Shown: positions 32,448 to 42,191, numbered from the stretch's first letter. The stretch is 49,188 nucleotides of DNA from Saprospiraceae bacterium (GCA_013214355.1 JABSSL010000035.1:1-49188); one strand, 5' to 3'. The notes: a model not told the origin generated them from the letters alone. Translations and numbers: made by a program.

Positions 32448-33380
32448 GGCTTCCTTGTACAGGAAGGCTATGTTGCGTTTTAACCCCTTATACTTAGTTC
32501 GCTTCACCGCTGACTTTCTAAATACCGTTCTAAACACTTCCTCGCTCAGATCCAGCCAATCTCTCTTAGACATCTGCAGTAGATGAGGATGCGGTTCAAA
32601 GGCTTCCTCTTGGTGACTGGTGGAAAAACGATTCCAAGGACAGACTTCCTGGCAGATATCACAACCAAACATCCAATTGTCAAAACTTCCCTTGTATTCC
32701 TCAGGGATAGCTTCTTTTAACTCAATCGTGAAATAGGAAATGCATTTACTCCCATCCATCACATATCCTTCTGGAGATATGGCTTCCGTTGGGCAAGCAT
32801 CGATGCAGCGTGTGCAGGTACCACAATAATCCTTAATGGGATGATCGTATACAAAATCTAGATCAAGGATCAATTCTGCCAGGAAGAAATAGGAACCCGC
32901 TTTAGGATGGATAAGCATGGTGTTTTTCCCTATCCACCCCACCCCCGATCGCTTGGCCCAATCCCGCTCTAAAACCGGAGCAGAATCTACAAAGCAACGG
33001 CCATTTACCTCCCCCACTTCTGCTTGCAAAAAGGCCAGCAAGGATTTCAGTTTGTGCTTGATCACAAAATGATAATCCTGCCCGAAAGCATACTTAGAAA
33101 TCTTCGGTGCTTCCGAATCAGTTTGCGCAGTAGGTGTATAGTAATTGTACATCAGACTTACGACCGATTTAGCCCCTTCCACTAGTTTTCTAGGGTCAGT
33201 ACGCTTATCGAAGTGATTGGCCATATAGTGCATTTGGCCATGCTTGTTCTGGTTGAGCCATTCCTCTAGCCTCCGAGCTTCCTCATCCATCTGAGTAGCT
33301 TGAGCTATCCCCACAAAACTAAAACCCAACCTTTCAGCTTCCTGTCGTAAAAGATGTGTATGGAGCGTACGCTTATCCAT
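32439..33380 (-). CDS. queG: Epoxyqueuosine reductase QueG
   Basis: A 313-residue cobalamin-dependent Fe-S enzyme that makes queuosine in tRNA from epoxyqueuosine. The two [4Fe-4S] motifs are CGTCTRCIDACPTEAI and CDICQEVCPWN; the N-terminal catalytic part has GFSFVGIAQA and FVDSAPVLERDWAKRSGVGW. Length is normal. It lies 21 nt after rbfA on the same strand and both probably use the promoter at 33821-33852. Confidence 0.95.
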   Translation of the reverse strand: MDKRTLHTHLLRQEAERLGFSFVGIAQATQMDEEARRLEEWLNQNKHGQMHYMANHFDKRTDPRKLVEGAKSVVSLMYNYYTPTAQTDSEAPKISKYAFGQDYHFVIKHKLKSLLAFLQAEVGEVNGRCFVDSAPVLERDWAKRSGVGWIGKNTMLIHPKAGSYFFLAELILDLDFVYDHPIKDYCGTCTRCIDACPTEAISPEGYVMDGSKCISYFTIELKEAIPEEYKGSFDNWMFGCDICQEVCPWNRFSTSHQEEAFEPHPHLLQMSKRDWLDLSEEVFRTVFRKSAVKRTKYKGLKRNIAFLYKEASS

Positions 33381-33401
33381 CTTGCAAGGGACCGCTATTC
33401 A

Positions 33402-33791
33402 TTACTCGGCAGACTCTGCATCCTCACTCCCCATTTGATTTTCCTTCCTTAGGCGATCAAACAGGGCGTCCACTCGATACATTTCATCCAGTGTATCATC
33501 GATATAAAAGGCGATATCTGGGATTCGTCGCACGTGCTTGCGAATGCGTTGGGCGAGGGTCTGTCGCAGTCTGACAATTTCCTCTTCCATTTGAAGGATG
33601 ACTGCCTGTTTATTTTCGGTATTATAAATGCTCAGATAGATTTTAGCTAAGCCAAAATCAGGTGAGACTTTTACTCCTGTAACGGTTACTAAAGGCTCAG
33701 GACCATATAGATAGGACCCCTCCTGCTGTAGTACCATACTGAAATTGCGCTTTACCAATTCCGCAACCTGTCTTTGTCTCTTCGTTTCCAT
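33402..33791 (-). CDS. rbfA: Ribosome-binding factor A
   Basis: A 129-residue KH-fold protein for maturation of the 30S subunit: RQRQVAELVKRNFSMVLQQE opens the family, and VTGVKVSPDFGLAKIYLSIY and RHVRRIPDIAFYIDDTLDE-like sequences follow (the latter reading KHVRRIPDIAFYIDDTL). Slightly short at the N-terminus but within the family. First gene of the rbfA-queG pair, divergent from recG. Confidence 0.93.
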   Translation of the reverse strand: METKRQRQVAELVKRNFSMVLQQEGSYLYGPEPLVTVTGVKVSPDFGLAKIYLSIYNTENKQAVILQMEEEIVRLRQTLAQRIRKHVRRIPDIAFYIDDTLDEMYRVDALFDRLRKENQMGSEDAESAE

Positions 33792-33820
33792 CTTTTCGTA
33801 TTGATATCGGATAAGATCGG

Positions 33821-33852
33821 CAAAAATAGATTAAAAAACAATATAAGTACAA
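33821..33852 (-). promoter_or_regulatory. Promoter of rbfA-queG
   Basis: On the minus strand TTG (33850-33852) and TATTTTTG (33821-33828) are separated by 21 nt, a good match to the Bacteroidota TTTG/TAnnTTTG pattern. The -7 box is 30 nt from the rbfA start. Confidence 0.65.
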
Positions 33853-33933
33853 CCTAGAATTAGGTTGCTGCTAATAAAACCCACTTCCACTAAAATGGGT
33901 TCCCGGAATGGCATTATATAAACTGAAAATTGT

Positions 33934-33941
33934 TATTTTTG
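33934..33941 (+). promoter_or_regulatory. -7 promoter box of recG
   Basis: TATTTTTG matches TAnnTTTG, 20 nt upstream of the recG ATG, which implies a short leader. No -33 TTG is found at the usual distance. Confidence 0.4.
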
Positions 33942-33960
33942 TAAGCAATTTGATGTTACT

Positions 33961-36072
33961 ATGCAGCGACCATTTCTGGAGACAGCAATAGAATACTTAA
34001 AGGGAGTCGGTCCTACCCGCGCAGACTTGTTGAAGAAGGAGCTGAGCATTTTCACGCTACGCGATCTCCTATATCAGTATCCGTATCGCTATATTGACAA
34101 GACCCAGTTTCACAAGATTAGAGACCTTAGGGAAGATAGCGGAGCTGTACAGGTCCGTGGTATTTTGCGTCGACTCACCACCGCTGGGGAAGGAAGAAAG
34201 AAGCGTTTGATGGGCACCTTGAGAGATGATTCTGGTGCCATCCAATTGGTTTGGTTCTCCGGTATTCACTGGATTGAGAAATCTCTGGTAGTGGGGAAAG
34301 AATATGTAGTCTATGGTCGAATCAATCATTTCAATCACAAGCTCAATATTGCGCACCCAGAAATTGAGGCCGTGAGTCTCAGCAATACTCAGCAAGCCGC
34401 TACCTTTGCTCCAGTCTATCCAAGCACAGAAAAACTAAACACCAAGGGGCTAGATGCGAAATTCAGGCGAAGGTTGATCAAAGTCCTTTTTGAAAAACTG
34501 TCCATTACTCACTTCGAAGAGAATCTACCGGATTACCTCATACAGAAACTTAAATTCCCGACACATTTCGATGCCTTGCGGCAGATCCACCTTCCTAAAA
34601 GTCAACAAGAGCTGATCAGTGCCCGTAATAGACTGAAGTTCGAAGAGCTTTTCTTTCTACAATTGCGATTGCTACAGCTCAAGTTAACCCGCCAGCGAGC
34701 TATCAAAGGCCTCCCCTTCCCCACCATCGGCGACTATTTCAATGGTTTTTTTAAGGAAAAACTGCCTTTTGAACTCACCGGCGCCCAGAAGCGCGTGCTG
34801 AAGGAAATTCGCAGAGACCTTGGATCTGGCATTCAGATGAACCGCCTACTCCAAGGAGATGTGGGAAGTGGAAAAACCATTGTAGGCCTGATGTGTATGC
34901 TAATGGCTTTGGACAACGGGTACCAAGCCTGCCTGATGGCTCCGACAGAAATACTTGCTCAACAACACTATATTTCAATTTCTGAATACCTGGAGGGCAT
35001 GGATATCAAAGTAGGATTCCTTTCGGGTAGCGTTAAGGGTAAAAAGCGTAAGTTGGTCCTCGAAGAATTAGCTAGCGGCGAAATAAAGATTATCATCGGT
35101 ACACACGCCTTGCTAGAGGACCCCGTTAAGTTTCAGCATCTGGGATTGGCGATTACGGATGAGCAGCATCGTTTTGGCGTGGCTCAGCGAGCGAAACTTT
35201 GGAAGAAGAACGCCAAACATCCCCCTCATATCTTAGTCATGACCGCCACTCCCATTCCTCGCACCCTCGCCATGACACTTTATGGTGATCTGGATGTGTC
35301 TGTAATCGATGAATTGCCCCCCGGACGGAAGGAGATTCAAACGATACATCGGACAGAGAATCATCGGATGCGGGTTATTGGCTTTATGCGCGAGCAAATT
35401 GCTTTAGGACGGCAAGTATACGTCGTCTATCCTTTAATTGAAGAATCAGCAAAACTAGATCTACAGAACCTGGAAGAGGGCTATGAGGCTCTAAGTAGAG
35501 AATTCCCGATACCTGACTATCAAATAAGTATTGTCCATGGCCGGATGAAGCCCGCGGATAAGGACTTTGAGATGCAAAGATTTGTGAACGGCACCACACA
35601 AATCATGGTAGCTACTACCGTAATTGAAGTGGGGGTCAATGTACCGAATGCCAGCGTGATGGTGATAGAGAATACGGAGCGATTTGGCTTGTCGCAGCTC
35701 CATCAATTGCGCGGGCGAGTGGGTCGAGGAGCCGAGCAGTCCTACTGCCTTTTGATGTCTAGCTTCAAATTAAGCAATGAAAGCCGCCAACGCATCCAGA
35801 CGATGGTCCAAACTAATAATGGTTTTGAAATCGCCGAAGCTGACCTTCGACTGAGAGGACCAGGGAACATCGAAGGTACCCAACAAAGTGGCATCTTAAA
35901 TCTCCGCCTGGCCGACCTAGCCAAGGATGGTAAAATCCTCAAAACCGCTAGAGAAATTGCCAGTCGCATTCTCGAAGATGACCCAAACCTACAACGTCCC
36001 GAACATCAGGTCATCGCTAAATACCTTAGTAAACATGCCAAGCAATTAAAAGCTTGGAGTAGAATAAGTTAA
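33961..36072 (+). CDS. recG: ATP-dependent DNA helicase RecG
   Basis: A 703-residue superfamily 2 helicase that remodels stalled forks and Holliday junctions. The wedge/OB domain spans about 55-200, then the helicase motifs: Walker A GDVGSGKT (299-306), DEQHRFG (400-406), TATPIPRT, TVIEVGVNVPNA and QLRGRVGRG. Full length for the family. Single gene with a 210-nt non-coding gap after it. Confidence 0.97.
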   Translation: MQRPFLETAIEYLKGVGPTRADLLKKELSIFTLRDLLYQYPYRYIDKTQFHKIRDLREDSGAVQVRGILRRLTTAGEGRKKRLMGTLRDDSGAIQLVWFSGIHWIEKSLVVGKEYVVYGRINHFNHKLNIAHPEIEAVSLSNTQQAATFAPVYPSTEKLNTKGLDAKFRRRLIKVLFEKLSITHFEENLPDYLIQKLKFPTHFDALRQIHLPKSQQELISARNRLKFEELFFLQLRLLQLKLTRQRAIKGLPFPTIGDYFNGFFKEKLPFELTGAQKRVLKEIRRDLGSGIQMNRLLQGDVGSGKTIVGLMCMLMALDNGYQACLMAPTEILAQQHYISISEYLEGMDIKVGFLSGSVKGKKRKLVLEELASGEIKIIIGTHALLEDPVKFQHLGLAITDEQHRFGVAQRAKLWKKNAKHPPHILVMTATPIPRTLAMTLYGDLDVSVIDELPPGRKEIQTIHRTENHRMRVIGFMREQIALGRQVYVVYPLIEESAKLDLQNLEEGYEALSREFPIPDYQISIVHGRMKPADKDFEMQRFVNGTTQIMVATTVIEVGVNVPNASVMVIENTERFGLSQLHQLRGRVGRGAEQSYCLLMSSFKLSNESRQRIQTMVQTNNGFEIAEADLRLRGPGNIEGTQQSGILNLRLADLAKDGKILKTAREIASRILEDDPNLQRPEHQVIAKYLSKHAKQLKAWSRIS

Positions 36073-36283
36073 GAGAAATTGAACACATCCAACAAGAAGT
36101 AGAACTCCATCAGACGAATCCAAGCTACGCTTTTCCTTCTCAATTATCAGAGGAATAAAGCAGGTGGTAAGTCGAATCGATGTCTAGGATGGGTTATAGA
36201 GAGCCCCGATTTGATCGATAAAAAATCTACTTGCGGCAAGCAGGTTCCCACCAGCACAATTAGCATTCAAGTAGGTTGAATCG

Positions 36284-36991
36284 TTATAGTCTACGCTCCT
36301 CAATCCTAGCAAAAAAGGCAGCCTTGAAGGATTGCCCCAAAGGTAGATTAGTGCCTCTTACCGTCACCGAAATCGAATCCGTCTTCTCGATATGCGCAAC
36401 AGCAACGATGTAGGACTTATGGATTTGGACAAATAAGGGGGCGGGGAGACTTTCCTTAATAGATTTGAGCGTACTATAAGTAACCACCTGCTTATTAGCA
36501 AGGTGAATAGCCACATAGTTCTTTAGTCCTTCAATGTAGAGTATATCGCGGATCCGAGCTTTTTCAAAGCTATTTTTGCTATTCGTCTTTACAAAAACAT
36601 AGTCCTTTAGCTCCTCCTCTATGGCTGGCCCACCACTTGCTTCGACTTTCTTCACTGCTTGATAGAAGCGCTCAAAGTCAAACGGTTTGAGCAGGTAGTC
36701 GGTGGCATTAAGGCGGTAGCTTTCCACAGCAAACTCCGGGTAGGCAGTTGTGAATATCACCTTGACGTCTTGCCGTAGAATCTTCGACAATTGGATACCG
36801 GTAATTTGCGGCATTTGGATATCCAAAAAGACCAGATCAAAATTATGCCGCTCCATATAGGCTATTACCTCTAAGGGTTTAGTGGTACTAAAAACCAGTT
36901 CCAAAGAGGGAACCCTCTTAATGTAGTTTTCTACTAATCGAATAGCTGGTGGTTCATCATCAACTATCACACATTTAAGTGGCTTATTCAT
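36284..36991 (-). CDS. LytTR-family response regulator
   Basis: A 235-residue two-domain regulator: a receiver (1-120) with the acidic pair at 11-12, phospho-acceptor Asp57 (VFLDIQMP) and Lys in LLKPFDFE, then a LytTR DNA-binding domain (about 135-235; YVFVKTNSKNSF, YIEGLKNYVAIH, FVQIHKSYIVAV). Its start overlaps the last 4 nt of the kinase gene, so the two form a translationally coupled pair. Confidence 0.95.
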   Translation of the reverse strand: MNKPLKCVIVDDEPPAIRLVENYIKRVPSLELVFSTTKPLEVIAYMERHNFDLVFLDIQMPQITGIQLSKILRQDVKVIFTTAYPEFAVESYRLNATDYLLKPFDFERFYQAVKKVEASGGPAIEEELKDYVFVKTNSKNSFEKARIRDILYIEGLKNYVAIHLANKQVVTYSTLKSIKESLPAPLFVQIHKSYIVAVAHIEKTDSISVTVRGTNLPLGQSFKAAFFARIEERRL

Positions 36992-38025
36992 ATGGGTATA
37001 CTAAGATGTGCGCTGAAATAATCTCCTTCTTCCGCATAATGCAATTCATAATCTTGATCATAAATGGTATCCAATCTCTTCTTCAGATTTTCTACCCCGA
37101 TACCAACCGCCATATACTTCACAGATCGCTGAACCTTATTGTAAGTGCTGATGCTGACCGAAGTCTCCTCCATCAGTATCTCAATCTTTGCTGGATCTTC
37201 TTTATCCGTCAATACGCCATGTTTGAAGACATTCTCTATAAAATGCATCAGAACGAGGGAAGCAATGGTTTGATTTTTCACCTCTCCTTTCAATTCAAAT
37301 TCAAGTGATAACTCATTTTCGAACCGCTTCTCATAGAAGTAGATATAGTCCTTTATGAAGGCGATTTCTTTTTGTAGCTCGATGAACTCCTCGCTAGATT
37401 CATAGGTCACAAAACGGAGCAGATCCGATAGCTTATGAATGTCCTTGGCCACGGCCGGTTGTGCATCAATCAGTTCACTATAAAAAGTATTCAAGGTGTT
37501 AAACAAGAAATGCGGACTTATTTGCGATTTCAGCAAACTCAACTCAGCCTTTTTATGGTCTAGTTTCAATTGCATAATCTGATTTTGTGCTTCAATAAAT
37601 CTAAATATCAAAAAGATGACCGAGCTGTAAAGAATCGGGGGAATGGCATAGGTGATATTATCAAAAAAATAGTACTGAAAGTCCAGTGCTGTACCTTGAT
37701 AATTGTTGGTCCCGGTAAGAAATTTAAAGAAGACTTCATCAAGAAAATACCTAAGTGCCGCAAAAAGAATGAGGAGGCCTACGAATCCTAAACTAAAAAA
37801 TAGGATCCGCTTTTTGGAGAGATATCTTGGGCAGATGTAGGTAAAATTAATGTAGTATATGGTGATCGAAGCCATGTAGAAGACGCCATCGTACCTCAGC
37901 CCATCCAGGGTGAAAGCAAAGAACAGGGCATTCCATCCACCAGCGCCAACATCAGTAATCAGGCCCAACCCGATCACCGTAATCCACAGATAGACATGAT
38001 ATCTCCACTTATCCTTGATCAACAT
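36988..38025 (-). CDS. LytS-like sensor histidine kinase (PF06580)
   Basis: A 345-residue membrane kinase with about four N-terminal helices (10-30, 48-66, 72-92, 124-143), a coiled-coil, the PF06580 phospho-acceptor region LSLLKSQISPHFLFNTLNTF (His172) and a shortened ATPase (LVLMHFIENVFKHGV, then GIGVENLKKRLD). It passes phosphate to the LytTR regulator, whose ATG overlaps its stop. The signal is unknown. Confidence 0.93.
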   Translation of the reverse strand: MLIKDKWRYHVYLWITVIGLGLITDVGAGGWNALFFAFTLDGLRYDGVFYMASITIYYINFTYICPRYLSKKRILFFSLGFVGLLILFAALRYFLDEVFFKFLTGTNNYQGTALDFQYYFFDNITYAIPPILYSSVIFLIFRFIEAQNQIMQLKLDHKKAELSLLKSQISPHFLFNTLNTFYSELIDAQPAVAKDIHKLSDLLRFVTYESSEEFIELQKEIAFIKDYIYFYEKRFENELSLEFELKGEVKNQTIASLVLMHFIENVFKHGVLTDKEDPAKIEILMEETSVSISTYNKVQRSVKYMAVGIGVENLKKRLDTIYDQDYELHYAEEGDYFSAHLSIPI

Positions 38026-38234
38026 ATGTTAAATATAGCACTTCAAGTCTTCTTAAACACTCCCCTTCGACATAAGGTAGTTTCTACACAACGAAGCTAC
38101 CCTTTGATACAACATTATTATATGTAGGCCAGAATCCTGTGCTTGATAAAGCAGAAAAACCTGTTGGTGTAAAATCTAGAAATACTGGCAACAAAACATT
38201 TAGCTTTAACCATCACCTAACTTAAAGAACAGCT

Positions 38235-39083
38235 ATGCAATATGTAAGCTTACTACTTTTATGCCTATCGCTAAGTCTATTCGCCAATCCAATCTATGCC
38301 CAAAACCCCTCCCCTAAAATCAAGGTATACCTCTTAGGCACATTCCACTTTTCACAAACCGATAGCACCTATAATGTGCTAGACGAAAAGCATCAGCAAA
38401 GTATCCTCGAACTCTGCCAGATCATTGCCAAACAGCAACCGGATAAGGTTTTTATTGAACGACAACCAGAATATGAATTCCAGCATAAGATCGATAGCTT
38501 ATTCACCCTCTTTTCCAACATGAAAAGCAGAAAACTTCGTGCTAAGAATGAGCTGGTTCAGGTAGGGTTCCGGGTAGCAAAGATGCTCGGTCACAAAAGG
38601 GTCTATCAATGTGATCATCCTGGGAGATACGGAGCACTCTATGACCGTTCATCCCAGTATGCCCAGACCAATAATCAAAAAGGGTTCCTAGATGCGACCG
38701 CCAAAGGAACCGCCGTTCGAGAGGATGATCTAGTTAATGAAGACTCGCTCATGCAAAATAGCACCTTGCTTGAATACATCCAGTGGATCAATAGTGATGT
38801 CGTAATGCGTACCTCACATGCCAGTTATGTATCCAACTACCCCTTAGTGGGTAGTAAAGGTTTCTATAATTATGATGATGATGATACGCTTATTGGTGCG
38901 GAGCTAACTGCTGATTGGTATCGCAGGAATATCATGATTTACACGAAAATGATTAGTCAATTAACTTTCGATGAAAAGGCCATTTTTCTCATTATGGGAG
39001 GCGATCATATTCCCATCCTAAAGCACTTATTTGAGAGCAACCCTAATTTCGAAGTGATGAAAGCGGAAAGTTGGTTGAAGTAG
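38235..39083 (+). CDS. DUF5694 family exported protein
   Basis: A 282-residue secreted or periplasmic protein with a signal peptide (about 1-22, cleaved near IYAQN). VYLLGTFHFSQT and KVFIERQPEYE near the N-terminus, then a late LIMGGDHIPILKHLF, follow the pattern of DUF5694 proteins, which look like TraB/ChaN-related putative hydrolases (GTFH and ER motifs). The substrate is unknown. Confidence 0.82.
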   Translation: MQYVSLLLLCLSLSLFANPIYAQNPSPKIKVYLLGTFHFSQTDSTYNVLDEKHQQSILELCQIIAKQQPDKVFIERQPEYEFQHKIDSLFTLFSNMKSRKLRAKNELVQVGFRVAKMLGHKRVYQCDHPGRYGALYDRSSQYAQTNNQKGFLDATAKGTAVREDDLVNEDSLMQNSTLLEYIQWINSDVVMRTSHASYVSNYPLVGSKGFYNYDDDDTLIGAELTADWYRRNIMIYTKMISQLTFDEKAIFLIMGGDHIPILKHLFESNPNFEVMKAESWLK

Positions 39084-39116
39084 TTGATTTTCAAGGGCTG
39101 TGATGGCCAAAGCAAG

Positions 39117-39162
39117 ATATCCGAAGTTTTCCTTAGGTATGTTTTAGGAAAACTCTGGATAT
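39117..39162. terminator. Long hairpin between convergent genes
   Basis: ATATCC-GA-AGTTTTCCT (39117-39133) pairs with AGGAAAACT-CT-GGATAT (39146-39162) apart from two mismatched positions, 12-nt loop. It lies between the convergent DUF5694 and GIN-domain genes. There is no T-run, so a terminator role is only probable. Confidence 0.4.
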
Positions 39163-39239
39163 GCAGCCCGCTGGTTCTTGACTAATTTTCGGCTACAGTA
39201 CTTAGCGCAAAAATTGTCACAGCTGAACTAGCAGATTAT

Positions 39240-39920
39240 CTATCTCATGCTACGCACGCTACCAGAGCCTGCAATACTAGAACTTACGCTAGGACTTCCT
39301 TTATAGCGAACGCTCCCGCTACCTGCAATGGATACATCTAATTTTCCTCCCACATTAACTTGGCAGTCTCCAGATCCAGAAATCCCCACTTGGCAGTCCG
39401 TAGAAGTAAGTCCAGCTACGTCAATGGATCCGCTACCGGAAATCTCTAATTGGATATCCTCGGCAGAGCCACTAACCGATATGTCACCGGAGCCAGCGAT
39501 AGACATATTGACGTTCCCTAATCTGTTGAAATTGCCGTTAGTCTCAATCTCGCCGGAACCAGCGATCCCCAAGGCTCTAAAAGATGGCATAGTGATCTTT
39601 ATCGTCAATCTATCGTAGTTCTTCACTTTATACTTATTGGGGAATCCGATATCCCAAGACCTTCCATTCACATCTTTCTCAATGATATCGATAATATTTT
39701 GCTGTCCAGTGATGGTAACAGACTGCGTATTGCCTTGAGTGAGAATTACTTTGGCATTTAGTGCTACGCCCAATTTGTCAAAATTATCAATATCTAGGGT
39801 TTGAGTGACCATACCTCCCGTTCCACTAATCGATTGTCGGTTCCATTTTTGCCCTTGCAGAGGCAACGAAACGATGGTTACTAATAGTAAAGCCAGTGAT
39901 AGAGCATTCCAAATTTTCAT
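39240..39920 (-). CDS. Head GIN domain-containing protein (DUF2807)
   Basis: A 226-residue exported protein with a signal peptide (cleaved near LPLQGQ) and a parallel beta-helix of the putative auto-transporter adhesin head GIN type. Repeated SGSGxI turns (GIAGSGEIET, SIAGSGDISV, EISGSGSIDV, GISGSGDCQV, SIAGSGSVRY) show the coil register. Such proteins are common and uncharacterised in Bacteroidota. Confidence 0.92.
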   Translation of the reverse strand: MKIWNALSLALLLVTIVSLPLQGQKWNRQSISGTGGMVTQTLDIDNFDKLGVALNAKVILTQGNTQSVTITGQQNIIDIIEKDVNGRSWDIGFPNKYKVKNYDRLTIKITMPSFRALGIAGSGEIETNGNFNRLGNVNMSIAGSGDISVSGSAEDIQLEISGSGSIDVAGLTSTDCQVGISGSGDCQVNVGGKLDVSIAGSGSVRYKGSPSVSSSIAGSGSVRSMR

Positions 39921-40125
39921 ATTGATTTCAATTGTTAGACTTGTTTTCCAACTACTTTATGGAAGAAAAAGGAAAGAAAAAGTCTGGTGATAAATGAGTA
40001 TTCCTAAACAAGGACGCCACTTATTCCCAAAGGATGCAATGAAAATGTCGGAATTCGATAAAGAACGGCTTGCTCCGTCTAGACGGCAGCAAGCAATCGA
40101 TGAAGGAAAAGCAGATAACGGGTCC

Positions 40126-40821
40126 CTAGGACCGATGAAGCGCAAAACATTCTTCAAAATCCAGGGCCAAAGGATGCTTTAAGCTGGGCTCCGTTCCATT
40201 TCTAACGATTTGTGTGATTTGATATCCAGCTGCCAAGGCGGCATCAAGCTCAGCTTCTACATCGGAGAGAAATAAGATTTGCTCGGCGGGAACCTGTAAA
40301 GTTGCTTGGATCGCAAGATAGGAGGACACTTCCCGTTTACGTCCAATTTTAGTGTCAAAATAGGCATCTAAATAGGGCGTAAGATCTCCGTAATCAGAAT
40401 AGGAAAACAAAAGTTTCTGTGCCTCTACAGAGCCCGAGGAGTAGATTCCTAAGGAAATCCCTAGTGCTTTCCAACGATCCCAAACTGGGACTACATCTGG
40501 ATAGATATGTCCTTCGTAGTCTCCCTTTTCATAACCGCTACGCCATAAATAACCTTGCAGGGTCTTGAGTGCAGTATGTTTACGGTCTGCCTTAATCCAG
40601 GAATGCATTAAGGTAACGGCCTCATCGTTGCTAATCTCACCGAGACCTTCTTCCAGCGCTGTTTCCTTTACGGATGCCAGCACGGCTTGCACCTTTGGAG
40701 TCGATTGCTGCTCCGCTACAAAGGCAGATAGGTTTTCACTGGCATAGGGAAAGAGCTCATTGTGCACGAAGCCAATGGAGGTTGTCGTCCCTTCGATATC
40801 CATTAAGACAAACTTCATCAT
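40126..40821 (-). CDS. mtnC: Acireductone synthase (enolase-phosphatase E1)
   Basis: A 231-residue HAD-superfamily enzyme: it enolises and dephosphorylates 2,3-diketo-5-methylthiopentyl-1-phosphate in methionine salvage. The HAD motif I is LMDIEGTTTSIGFVH, motif II IYSSGSVEAQKLLF and motif III/IV QILFLSDVEAELDAA. It is last in mtnB-mtnD-mtnC, overlapping mtnD by 4 nt. Confidence 0.95.
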   Translation of the reverse strand: MMKFVLMDIEGTTTSIGFVHNELFPYASENLSAFVAEQQSTPKVQAVLASVKETALEEGLGEISNDEAVTLMHSWIKADRKHTALKTLQGYLWRSGYEKGDYEGHIYPDVVPVWDRWKALGISLGIYSSGSVEAQKLLFSYSDYGDLTPYLDAYFDTKIGRKREVSSYLAIQATLQVPAEQILFLSDVEAELDAALAAGYQITQIVRNGTEPSLKHPLALDFEECFALHRS

Positions 40822-41357
40822 GCGGAGAGACCGAGGGCATTATAGGATTGATCCACACCAGAATCTGTGTAATGTGGAACCCAACCAGATTGATCAATAA
40901 ATACGCGAATCGCCTTGACCGATAGTTTAGGACCAAAGTCGAACCAGTGCTTAGTATTAGCAGGTACGGAGATTAGATCCCCTTTCTGACAAATCACACA
41001 AAAAACTGGCTCTCCATTCTCAAGATTAAACCAAAATAAGCCTTCTCCATCCACAAAGAATCGCACCTCATCTTCACTATGGGTGTGCTCCGTCAGAAAC
41101 TTATTCTTTAGCACATCGAGATTAGGAAGGTTCGGGTGAACACTGATCACATCGGCGGTTTGATAGCCGTTTGCGTTCATGTAAGGTTTAAGCACATGCT
41201 CGTAGGCTTGGAGTACTGTTTCTTGATCTGCATCCTCCGCCAATGTTGCTCCAGCTTCCCATTGATCAAACCAGACGCCTCGCTCAGCAAGGAAAGATTT
41301 AATAGCTGCGGGCTCCGTTAGTTTTTGATCCCGGTCAGGAACGTGAAGAATAGCCAT
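40818..41357 (-). CDS. mtnD: Acireductone dioxygenase
   Basis: A 179-residue cupin dioxygenase of methionine salvage, converting acireductone to the 2-keto acid of methionine and formate with Fe2+. The metal ligands are His91, His93 and Glu97 (EHTHSEDEVRFFVDG) and His137 (VPANTKHWFDFG). It lies 3 nt after mtnB and overlaps mtnC by 4 nt. Confidence 0.96.
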   Translation of the reverse strand: MAILHVPDRDQKLTEPAAIKSFLAERGVWFDQWEAGATLAEDADQETVLQAYEHVLKPYMNANGYQTADVISVHPNLPNLDVLKNKFLTEHTHSEDEVRFFVDGEGLFWFNLENGEPVFCVICQKGDLISVPANTKHWFDFGPKLSVKAIRVFIDQSGWVPHYTDSGVDQSYNALGLSA

Positions 41358-41360
41358 ACT

Positions 41361-42029
41361 TTACTGTTTTTGAAAGTTGCCAGACAAGCTTGGCGTCCGA
41401 TCAGCTACTTGTCCGAAGGTCTTGATTTTATAAATACAATCAAACAAAAATTCAAATACTTCAATGTGTCGCTTAGCTTCCGCAATGGATTTTCCCCAAG
41501 TGTACAAACCATGCCCTGCTAAGAGAAAACCTGATAATGCCGGATGCTTATCCCAATATAGGGCAATATCCTCAGATAAATGCTGCATATCTTGGGAGTT
41601 GGCAAAGATCGGAAGATCCACGCTAGATTCATGGGTCTTTATGCCACTAATTCCCTTCAAGACCTCAAATCCGGTTAACCGAAGACTACCCTCTCCTTGA
41701 TAAACCTGCGATAGTACGGTATTGTACACACTATGCGTATGCAAGATACAAGTCACCTCGGGACATCTTTGATAGATCAAGGTATGGAGCAGGGTTTCCG
41801 CTGAAGGCTTTCTCGTATCATTCACTGGCTGTCCCAGCAAATCCACTTCCATCAGATCCTCTATCCTAAAAGCACCTTTGTCTTTGCCAGAAGAAGATAT
41901 CATAATAGTAGATTCCTGAGGAATTTTAAAGGAATAGTTAGAGCTGGTGGCCGGAGCCCATCCCTGCTGGTGTAAGAAGTGAATACACTCTACTAATTCG
42001 GCTTTCCAGCTTACTTTCGATTGCGACAT
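41361..42029 (-). CDS. mtnB: Methylthioribulose-1-phosphate dehydratase
   Basis: A 222-residue class II aldolase-fold zinc enzyme that dehydrates methylthioribulose-1-phosphate. Zinc-binding histidines are in LHTHSVYNTVLS and LLAGHGLYTWG; SSSGKDKG and GIKTHESSVDLP are family blocks. I start it at ATG 42029 (MSQSKVSWKAELVE), not at the longer frame reaching 42104, whose N-terminus is atypical. First gene of the salvage operon; mtnA, mtnK and mtnN are not in the window. Confidence 0.93.
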   Translation of the reverse strand: MSQSKVSWKAELVECIHFLHQQGWAPATSSNYSFKIPQESTIMISSSGKDKGAFRIEDLMEVDLLGQPVNDTRKPSAETLLHTLIYQRCPEVTCILHTHSVYNTVLSQVYQGEGSLRLTGFEVLKGISGIKTHESSVDLPIFANSQDMQHLSEDIALYWDKHPALSGFLLAGHGLYTWGKSIAEAKRHIEVFEFLFDCIYKIKTFGQVADRTPSLSGNFQKQ

Positions 42030-42191
42030 AGCGGCCAAAATAAGCCTTTTTTGAGTAGGTCCTGTTAACTGGATCTTAATTTTGGTAGGGGAACGGTTGC
42101 CCAAGTCGTAGATAGATCCCCGGAATACTTCCTGGATTTTCCTATATTGCTTGCACTAAATTCAAAACGAAACTAACTAACTGCAAGTCGT

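Noticed and set aside
33850-33900. Small inverted repeats (AACCTA-GAAT-TAGGTT and AACCCA...TGGGTT) between rbfA and recG
   Set aside because: Six-base arms are common by chance, and they fall within the promoter region; no regulator suggests itself.
39994-40182. 62-codon plus-strand ORF overlapping the end of mtnC
   Set aside because: Its codon content is plausible and an AAAGGA-like sequence precedes it, but it overlaps mtnC by 57 nt on the opposite strand and I recognise no family. Too weak to annotate; conservation in relatives would decide.
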